Origin: Macrosoma leucophasiata
Taxonomy: Eukaryota; Arthropoda; Insecta; Lepidoptera; Hedylidae
DNA length: 64,000 bases
NCBI GenBank assembly: GCA_036365455.1
Contig: JAWQUS010000010.1
Span: 23,856,501-23,920,500 of the forward strand
Direction: 5' to 3'
Part shown: one piece after another, positions 24,001-34,922 of the stretch
Layout: each line of letters begins with the position of its first letter
Numbering within the stretch: the stretch's first letter is position 1
The notes under the pieces: model-generated
Seen by the model: the letters and a program-made list of their open reading frames with translations, nothing else
What the model was told of the DNA's origin: nothing
The model's database searches: none
Translations under genes and position numbers: made by a program

Positions 24001-27000
24001 TCATGAACGGATCAGCCTTCTATTAGCAATATCTTTACTGAATACGTAATTGGTAAACTTCACTAGCTTTTACCTGTGACTTTGTCCGCGTGGAATTCAT
24101 GTCAGTAAGTAATGATAAAGTTGCATATAAACTTTCATACCCTATTTAACCTTCTTTTGAAAACTTACGCACCATCGACTTCTTTTGAAAAATTCCGGTA
24201 ATGTAATTAAACTAGAAATATTGTGAATTTTTTTCCAAAATTTAAGGTCTAGTTTTAGGTAAACAAAGGATGCTTCATTTTTAGGGTTTCGTGACCTGAA
24301 AGGAACCCTTATAGTTTCGCCATGTCCATCCGTCCGTCCGTCCGATTGTCCGCAGCTATGCTCGGCGACTCTTAGTACTAGAAATCTGTAATTACCGTAA
24401 AAACACATATGCGGGGAAAATCATGCAATAAAATATGGAAAACACATTTTTTAGGGTACTTCCCCGACACTTATTTTTTTTTTTATGTTATAAAAGTGGC
24501 AAACAAGCGTGCAGTTCACATTGATGTTAAGTGATGACTGCAGCCTATAGACACCCACACAATGACCAGAGGTCAAAATGCAAATGCGCTGCCACTCCTG
24601 AGGCATTAGGTGTTATGCCTCTGTGCCGGAAATTACAGAGCCGTACATTACCGGAACACGATAGTGCTCTGAACACTACCATTTAACGGCAAGTATATTA
24701 GGTAATGCGGTGGTGCCTACGCCCGCGAGCTCCGTCACTGGAGCTCTACCACCAGTAACTTAATGTGAGGATTTTTTCACCAGAATCCCACGATGTCATC
24801 ATAATATCAATCCTGAATTACAATCTGGATTCAAAACAATTTTGTTATTGATTTTACTGTCGTTTTTTTTGATTGTAATTTGTCTTGAGCATTAAATAAA
24901 TAAATAAAGATGTGGGATGTAAGGTCATTAAAAAAAGCATTTTTTCAGGGTCTCAGACTGATGAAGGAGAGGAAAAGAGTAGCGTGGATCCTTCTGCTGC
25001 TAGCTGTCCTTTTCGCTCTCTGCTGGTTGCCGTACAACATCATGCAGCTACTCCTGGACATCAACGCTGTTGATGCTAAGGATCTTAGTATATATCTGCC
25101 TTATGCACTTTTTGTAGGTAAGTACATAAAATGTTAACCGTCTCAGTAATGGTAGCAGGCCCCTACTGCTACGGGGGTAAATGAAATTGAGATTTAGTTT
25201 TATAGTCTCTCAGTGCTACCCTTGGAGTTTTAGTAATGTGCTCGGAAATGTTGATTGGTTTATCGCCTACGGGTACATGACCAATGGTGTACGGATTTAT
25301 GCTTGAATTTATATACATTTCTTGTCATGTCCCAACGCGACATTGTGGGTAGGCAGAAGTAAATACATATTCACCTCTGACTGCCCACAATTTCGCGTTA
25401 CTGCACTTACTACCGCCCCGTTGCAATCCTTGGCCGCCATTGTTTGGGTGACTGACTACACTTATGGAAGAATTGTCTTCCAGTAGAAGAAAATTCTTCT
25501 GCTAGTTGGCGGTGGGGTTGGACATGACAATAATGCAATGGAGCGGTAGTAAGTGCAGTAATGCATAATAGGCATCAAGCTCCTGCGTTAAAACTACCCC
25601 ACTGCGAGAATCCGCATGCCAAACGTGGCGATTATGCCATATCCTTCTGTTAAAGAAAGGTTTGGTCCAGCAGTGAATATCTTTCGGCTGATATGAAGAT
25701 GATGACACTCAATTTCCGAGTCAGTTTTTTTCTCAAATAGTGTTTGGCGAGCATATAGACCGCACAGAGCATATCACCAAACCCTGCAACATAAAAAAGG
25801 AAGGAGAGTCAATCATAAGTCTCAACTCCCCGACCTGTGAACTTACCGTAACAGAAGTGGTCTGCTATTCAAACTATTTTATTCAATTTCCTCGTTTTCA
25901 CGTAGTCGGTACATATCAATATTCTATCCATGAAACGCATTGAAAGTAACTTATCGAATTCGCTGCCCGTGTTCAATATTAAAATGTCGAAACTGTGTCA
26001 AATAATTCAATTTGTCCAACATGCAACTCGTCACCAAATGTAGTGAATTGCATTCTGTTGACGTTTTATGCATTATGCAAAGCGAATTCAAAGTGCAGTT
26101 TTATGAACAGGATCTGCACCTGTTCAATATGCTGTATATTGAAGACGTTGGGAGCTGACGCTAACGCTAGTGCAGTCAGTCAACCGAACAATGGCGGCCA
26201 AAACACTCCAGTAGGGCGGGTTGTAAATATAACAACGCGGGATGGGCAGCAACATGCCGTGATAAAACTACCGCCACAGCGATAGCCAATCCGCCTGCCA
26301 AACGTGGCGATTATGGCATATTCTCCCAAAATTACAGAGTCATTTGCGGGGAATATGCCATAATGGACACTATTGTGAGATTTTTTGGGCAAGGCTTTGT
26401 CCAGCAATGAACGTCTTTCAGTTAGAGTGGTGATGATGATGATGGCATTATTGTCCACCTGGAATATGCGCATTTTACGGATTACCGCATTATTCTTAAC
26501 CGCGTTGCAAAGGGACTAACCTCACTAAAGTATCCTAATACGCCATATATGTCAATACTTAGCATGCGGACTGAGGATCTTAAGGGCGGTAGTATTAACG
26601 CGGGGGTGGTAGTATTATCGCGGGATGCTGCTGCTCAACCTTCGTGTTTTCTACCGCCGAACTGCGCTTCTGCCATTGTACCTTTAACTGTGCGAGAAGT
26701 AGGATTTGCCTCCACTATTCGGTGGGATCGGCACAAACCTGTCACTCCCAATCCTCGAATGCTATCACTACAAAGGTTATTATAATCCTTTCATTTACAA
26801 AGTTTGTCTTTGACAGGTCACGCAAACTCAGCTATAAACCCAATAGTATACTGCCTAATGACGAGAAACTTCCAGCGTTCCGTCCACAAGTTGCTATGCG
26901 GGCGAACAGTATGTCAGCAAGCAAAACTGACGGTAAGTTTTAGTCCACCGAGGATAGATCAATCCGTACACACAGGTGCTCCGTTCACTAAGACGTTTAG

Positions 27001-30000
27001 TGATAATCCTTTCAAAGTACGCAAAATCGGCGACAATGTGGGCGAACAGTATGTCAGCAAGCAAAACTGACGGTAATTTATGATCCACCGAGGATAGATC
27101 AGTCCGTACATACAGGTGTTCTGTTGGTGATAATGTTGAAACAAATCCACAAAGTTAAATACTGCTCTCAAAGAACGCAAATCAGGCACAGACCTATTAG
27201 TGCATTACCTAATGAAGAGAAACTTCCAGCGTACCGTCCACAACTTGCTATGCGGGCGAGCAATATGTCAGCAAGTAAAATTAACGGTAAGTTTTGGTCC
27301 ACCGAGGATACTCATTTACAATAGTCTATTTGGAAGGAAGTAACGTATTCACAAGGGAGTTTGGATGGCTTTGAATTTTTAGCAATAAAATCGCGTGAAT
27401 TATTATTATTTTGAACACATTTATTTGGGATTGGTGAGCTGGGTGGCTCTATTCTTTGATAAAAGTTGTGAAGCCACGGTGCTTCGATTTTATGTTGCAC
27501 TTTCTGAAGGAATCTAAGCTAAGGAAGAGGAAAAGGAAGGAAAAGTTCGCGGATCTTACCAATGACAACGGGAATAAACCCCACAAGCGAGCCCAAGCTT
27601 TTGCATGCCAAGAAAGGGAGTTAAAAGCTCAATATTTATGTCTGAAGGTTGACTAACAAGCAGTCGGGCCACCTGGTCGAAATATTTTCTTTATCAACGA
27701 GACGCTTTACGTTGCTTTTCAACTTACATATTTTTCCACGTAAACTTCCGTAATACCCATTTGTGTGACAGCAGTTTTTTAATTAGTCTGCCTTGGACAA
27801 GGGAAGCTAAAAAGCGACCAAAACGTCGGGTTGATTCTGAAAATATTTTACTTTAATGTATGCGAGATAAATTCGTAAAAAAATACGAAAAACCAAGAAT
27901 ATATCACTAAAAATCTTTTCTATCACATTGAATATAGCTTTTTTTTACAGTGGAGATGTACACAAAAACCTGACGGCTCTTCCAGTGACTACGAGCTATA
28001 TCACGAACCCCACAAAAGATGCTATTTACAGGTAAAATTCCATAAAAAAATAATAAAATCTTAGTAATAAATTATTCAGTAACGACACTTTAAGCAAATT
28101 GAACTGAATTTTATCAATAGGGACATCACAGAAATTCATGAAAAATAAAATTAAGGCAATTTGTGTCTAAGCGCTCGCTTGAAGCCATTTAAATATACCT
28201 TAAGTCTAGTATAAAAATAAGACAAACAAAATCTCTAAACTTAAGAAATTTTTAAGCCTCGATTTTATTTTACAATAGTAACAATACAATTAGTTTACAA
28301 TATAAACAGTTTATATGTTTTACCAGTGGTAGAGCTCCAGTGACGGAGCTTGCGGGCATAGGCACCAGCGCATTACCTAATATACTTGCCGCTAAATGGT
28401 AGTGTTCAGCACTATTGTATTCCGGTCAGGTGTTAATATACGGCCCTGTAATTTCCGGCACAGAGGCATAACACCTTAGGCCTCAGGAGTGATAACGCAT
28501 CTGCATTTTGACCTTGGTCTTTTTGTAGGTGTCTATAGGCTGCAGTCATCACTTAACATCAATGTGAACTGCATGCTGGTTTGCCACTTGCATAACATAA
28601 AAAAATGTATTTTGGCTACTTTTCTAGATCTGGGCTCAATTCCCATTAGAATAATGTTGTTATTTTTTATTTTAGAAAATTTATTGTAGACCCCTTGAAC
28701 ATTATAGACGACGACCAAAAAGATTGGTGTTTAATGTTATGTAACTTTAACTTAATATCTATACATATACTTATAATGACTACTTATAATGACTACTATA
28801 ACTGCCTCAGTAGCGTAGTGGTAGCAAGCCACTACTATTACGCTGGAGGTCCTGGGTTCGATTCCCGGGTCGGGGACTATCACAGATAACGGTTTAAAAT
28901 CCTTTATCTCTGCTTCTATTGGGATTTTTCCATTTTCTGGAAGTTTCCCAGTACCTCGGAGTTTGGTAATGAGCCCGGAGATGCAGAACCGATCATGAAA
29001 ATCAGAAAGCTACACTTTTCAGGAGTGTTTTAGTAATAAAAACACTCGCGTTTCACATACATCACACACATTTTTATTTACCGAAATGAATAAAAATTTG
29101 AAATGTGAAATTTTTATGTATGGAAAATAGGTCGTTACGCGATACTATTTTCGACTAAATATACTACGGGTAGTCTACCCGCAACCACGGCTCCTGCAAC
29201 CGAGCCGAAACATCGGAAAAAAGGGAAAAAGTATATTTTATTGAAAATAGTATCGCGTAATCACGAGTTAACGCAGGTGGCTTTATTTATCAGGCCACCG
29301 GCGGGTCCTACTACTTGACACCTGTAATCTCAATATCAAAAATTATTATTAATTTTAACAATACGTAACTGTAACAAGAAATAATAAATTAATGTATTCA
29401 ACTGGGCTTAATTTATCAACAGAATTATCAGGATACTCGAGACAGTAATATTATTATCAGGCAGGAGTGCAAAGCCAATATGTAGGAATGATACATTCAG
29501 TCAGAGGAATATAATATTTTTATGTGTGAGTATTGGTTCACTAATGTTTCATCGACAAACGTTACCCAACTCTTCATTTCACAAATATATAATTGCACAA
29601 TTGTATCATTTCGCAACTTAATGATTCGTATACTAATAATTTCGCAAAGTTTTGATTACGTAAATGTATAAAATAATAATTCAGTCAGCAAAAACAGAAA
29701 TCCTAACAGCCAAGTGATGTACCTAGTTGTAGAAAGTTGAAATGTGAAACGAAATCGTTGCGAAACGTTGGTTTTCTAATGAAGAGTTTTGAAACGTTTG
29801 TCGGTAAAATGAACGGGTACCGTGAGTATTATATTACGAGAATAGTAATCGTATAAGAATATATCCGACTAAATTTTTTGAGGAAAAATTATGTGTTATT
29901 TGACTTGCGACCTCAATAAGTGTTACAGCAAGTAATTAACGTAACTTCATCCTTCGGATTATCCGTTAGTTTCGGATAGTTTTGGTTATAGACACTTATT

Positions 30001-33000
30001 AGATTAATCCTTCAAGGATCGTACGGACACCGGCGGCGAGACACAATTGAATTTCAATTGTCATATTTTTCTCGTGGAGTTTCGTTTGGAGAGATTAAGG
30101 AAGAATAGTTACATGACTTTATTTTCTTATGCAAGTAAGGTGGCAAACAAGAATGCAGCTCACATTGATGTTAAGTGATGACTGCAGCCTATAGACATCA
30201 ACACAAAGAGCGGAGTTCAAAATGTAGATGCGTTGCTACCCCTGAGACCTAAGTTGTTATGTCTCTGTGATAGTTATTACAGGGCCGTACATTACCATCG
30301 TACCGGAACACGGTAATCCTGAACACTACCATTTAGCGGCAGATAGGTTAGGTAATGCGGTGCCTACACCAGCGAGCTCTACCACTATTAGATTATTTCT
30401 AGGGAAAACTTTATTCGCAATCAAAATTCAATAATAATAATAAAATAGTGTAAACTTACAACCCTATACCAGATATAAAGTGTCGTGGGTTCCGTTGTAC
30501 ACACACTACACCGGAAATTACAGGGCCCATACATGTCAGCCACACTTACTGTTTACTTACTGGTGGTAGTTATAGTACCTATAAGGAATCGAAAGCTTAG
30601 GCACCACCGCATTATAATAATGGCAACCCTTGATACGCCCCACTGCTGGGCACGAGTCTCTCCCCTTCTTGGGAGGAGGCCTGGACCTTAATTCACCACG
30701 CTGCTCTAATGCGGGTTGGTGGAGATAAGGATTAGTGGCCAACCCGCTGTGGGATGTTTTCAAACCGCCCATAAGGCCTACGACAAAGTTTAACGACTGC
30801 TATTTATCGATAGCAACCGGGACCGACGGCTTAATGCGCCCTCCGAAGCACGGAAACGCGCATTTTAATTTGCCACTAGCGGTCACCCATCACACACATG
30901 ACCGAGCCGTTACCGCTTAGTGCACTGTCGACCGGATGGTGTAATAATCGGCAACCCGGCGCGAGTCCACGCACACCCTTTCTGCCGGACCCTGAATACC
31001 GCGTCGTGTAATACCGTGTCGTGCCTTTTCAGGGATGCCAATGCATCTGCATTTTGACCTCTAGTTATGCAGTTATCACTTAACATCGATCAGAAGGGCA
31101 TGCTTGTTTGCCACCTTGGTTACTTAAAAAAACTCTACATGAAATGTCGGAAGAATTAAATTACAATTTCGGACCTCCATGACTTCCCTTATGTGAATTG
31201 ATTTTCAGCTTTTGTAAACTTCCAAAAAATCATGATCATACAATGTATAATAATCATTAACAATGTAGTAGTAGTTGTGTGGGTAGGCCACATAAACAAA
31301 TAAATGTTATAAAGATATTTTTACCGCCATATAACAATTGGTTCTTTCCGGACGAGAAATACGGGTTTTAAATAAACAAACCCATTTTAAAATGTTTCAT
31401 CAGGTCCACTCAGTTTAATTCCGAGAACAATGTCATTCTCCGGAAAATTGACTTGGAATATACATTTTTACCTATTTCACTTTTATTACTTCCGATTTTC
31501 CATTTCCTGCGTTCCCCTGTTCCATAATCAAAATACTGTACAATACAATAGACGATTGGTGGAATGAATATTTGGGAGCTGGTTTATTAATTATTCATCA
31601 CGACTCTAATATGAATCCCTGATACAATAAAAAAATCAACATGAATATGCTTCGTAGATTAAACGAAAAAGTAATAATGGTTTGATGAATATCCGTGAAT
31701 TATGAGAATTGGCGTTAAAATTGTATGTGTGTGTTTTTTTTAATCCTTTCGGATTCTAGTGGGTTTCCGAAGTGGCATAATTTTTGATTAAACGCAACAA
31801 TATTCTCGCTATTGTGGGCAAATTTGTTGTATATTTTTGGTCTGAATGCGCGAATTCAAATTTTAATTTAGCTTTACACGTATGTTTGGTTAAACTGTTT
31901 TAATGTACTTATGATGAATTTAGTGAAGTTAAGGACTTCAGTAGCTCAATTGGAAGAGCGGCTGGACTAGATTCCCAGTAGGCCGCGAGTTCGAGTCTCG
32001 CCTGAAGTCAAATTTTTCTTTCCATTTTTTCTTTAAATAAAATGAATTTAGTGAAGTTGTTGAATGATGTGCATATCCTTTCTTGGAGTGGAGGATGTGG
32101 CTATTTCATTGAGGTCGAATTGGCTTATGTTTCCCATGGTGCAGATTGTGAAACGGTCATCGCGTTCTCTGCTGTATGTTATACAATCTCTGAGTAGATG
32201 ATCGATGGTTTGTGTAGTAGTATTATCGCATGGGCATGTGTCGGTGGGCGTAATGTTGAAACGATGTAGATACTGTTTATGATATCCGTAGCCAGTTAAC
32301 ATTTGTGTTAAATGGAAACTTGGGTAATTTAGAGAATTTAAGATGTCAAAATGTTCTATCCCAGGTAGCCACTGGTGCGTGTGGCTACCTTGAGTTGAGG
32401 TCGAAAGTGTGTGTGTCAGCTCCGACGCACGATGCGACTCGGTGTGCGTAAGGAGATCGCTAGTATAAGGCCGAGTGTCCGCTCGCTCGCAGCGCTCGCG
32501 AGGGATTTGCGCGTACGTAACGTACCTATATAAGGTTATCCAAGTTTGCATACACTTTTCTTCCATTTTAATATATGTATCTGGACTACAATTCATTAAA
32601 ACAGGAACTATAGTATTGCTGTGTTTTCTCATTCCAACGGGTTATTCTTTTTCAACCGGCAACCCCACCGCCCACTAGCGGACGAGTTTTCTTCTACTGG
32701 AAGAGAATTCTTCCACTAGTGTAGTCAGTCAACCGAACAATGGCAGTCAAACCATTCTAATGTGTAATAACGTAAAAGTAAGTGCAATAACGCACGATAG
32801 GCAGCAGCGTCCTGCCATCGCCAATCCGCATGCCAAGCGTGGCGATTATGGCATATCTCTCTAATGGACATAGTATTATTTCATATTCTCTGCCTATTGG
32901 TCCATCGTTTTGTTTAGCAGTAATAAAATACGCTAAAATACGCTTACACTCACAGCCCCACAGTAGGTATAAACCTGTGTCGTGGGTGCCGTTGTACACT

Positions 33001-34887
33001 TACAACACATATACAAACACCCAGACCCGAAACAAATATCTGTAGGCCATACAAATATTTGTCCCGGTGCGGGGATCGAACCCGCGACCCTTCGAATCAA
33101 ACGGTCATCTCACACCGCTGGACTAACCGGGTCGTCAAAGCAGTGGACATATTTCAGCGAATATGACGATTATTTTCTATATACATATTATCTTTGGGTG
33201 TTCAATTTTACTGGTGGTAGAGCTCCCGTTACGGAGCTCGCGGGCGTAGGCACCACTGTATTACCTAATATACTTGCCGCTAAATGGTAGTGTTCAGCAC
33301 TATCGTGTTCTGGTCAAGTGGTGATGTACGGCCTTGTAATTTCCGGCACAAAGGCATGACACCTTAGGCCTCAGGAGTGGTAACGCATCTGCATTTTGAA
33401 CTTGGTCTTTGTGTGAGTGTCTATAGGCTGCAGTCATCACTTAACATCAATGTGAACTGTATGCTTGTTTGTCACTTCTATTCCATAAAAAATGATTGAC
33501 ACAATAAAGTCCATGTACGAGTACATAAGTAATTTTCAGACTGAAAAACGTGAAAATCTGCGTCTAGATCTCTCTCAAACAGATATCATTCTCAGCGACA
33601 TCTTATGAATATATTAGTAAATCACGGAAATAATGAAAGGCATGGAGCACCATGAAATAATAGTATGTAAATGGGGAAGTCAGTAGCCGACGTGATGTTG
33701 AGCCAGGCTTAGGGCGACGCACGTGACCCCCATAACAAAGATCTACTATAGCACTGAGGACAAAACTAATTCCTTATCGAACCGTTCACTTTGAGGAAGT
33801 ATTGAAATTAGTGTTGCCACGAATAATGATTTGGCCGAATAACCGAATAACGAACATACGGCTTCCCCCTCGGCCGAAAGGCCGAATATTCGGCGGCCCA
33901 ATATTCGATCGCAGACGTGTATATAAATAATAAGCAAAACTAGGAAGATAAAAACAAGGAAATTCAAATGAAATTTGATTTTATTTGAAAACCGCTCGCC
34001 TAAATCTGACGGCAGACCCATAAAAATGGTAGTCAGCAAACGAAAAATCATTTCAGTCCTTCAGTCAGATTTCAAATTTAAATTCAAAAATTCATTTAAT
34101 CACTTGGAAATAATTGAATTTGCTTGTGATAAGTCAAATCACAAAATATAAAATTAAAGCGAATAACAACTGATACGTTGATTAATATGTCAAAGTAAAC
34201 AAAAATAAAATAAATAATGGTCCGAAAATACTAAATAATAAAAATAGGTATCAACAGAATGTTCCATACTCTTTTTTACAAACGGAAAGTTAAGACTAAA
34301 TAAAAGAATATGGGACATTCTTTGTCATTCACTGGCAGAGTTCCAAAGCCCACATTACTGAGAAAAAACCCGCCAAAACAAAACTCAGTAGTAGATTTAT
34401 CTATCATCTCCTGACAGTACGGTGAAAGACTTTTTTCAGAAGCGGGATATATTTATGAAGAAAAGCGCAATTGTTTACTGTTAACGATTGCCGACAAAAA
34501 TGTTATTATTTCTCATAACTTATGAGAAATAATAACTCATTTATGATTTATTAATATGAAGCATTGATGATATATAAAGGATTCTTGATTAATATGTCGT
34601 ATTCTATTTCCATGATTTATTATTCGGCCGAATAGTATCCAGTATTCGGCCGAATACCGAATATTAAAAAAGTGGCCGAATAGACCGAATACCGAATAAT
34701 GGCCGAATTTTCGTGGCATCTCTAATTGAAATTGAAAATGGCTAGTCAAAATGTTAAAACATAATTACGTGCTGTGTACCAGCCTATATAGTTTAAACCT
34801 AGTGTGGGGCTGTGAGTGTAAGCGTATTTAATTTTTACGGTTCCGTACCTTAATAGGAAAAAAGGAACCCTTATAGGATCACTCGTG

Positions 34888-34922
<35 letters not shown>

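Noticed and set aside
33060..33140. Functional tRNA gene
   Set aside because: The tRNA-like head belongs to SINE-D, with several degenerate copies and a SINE tail.
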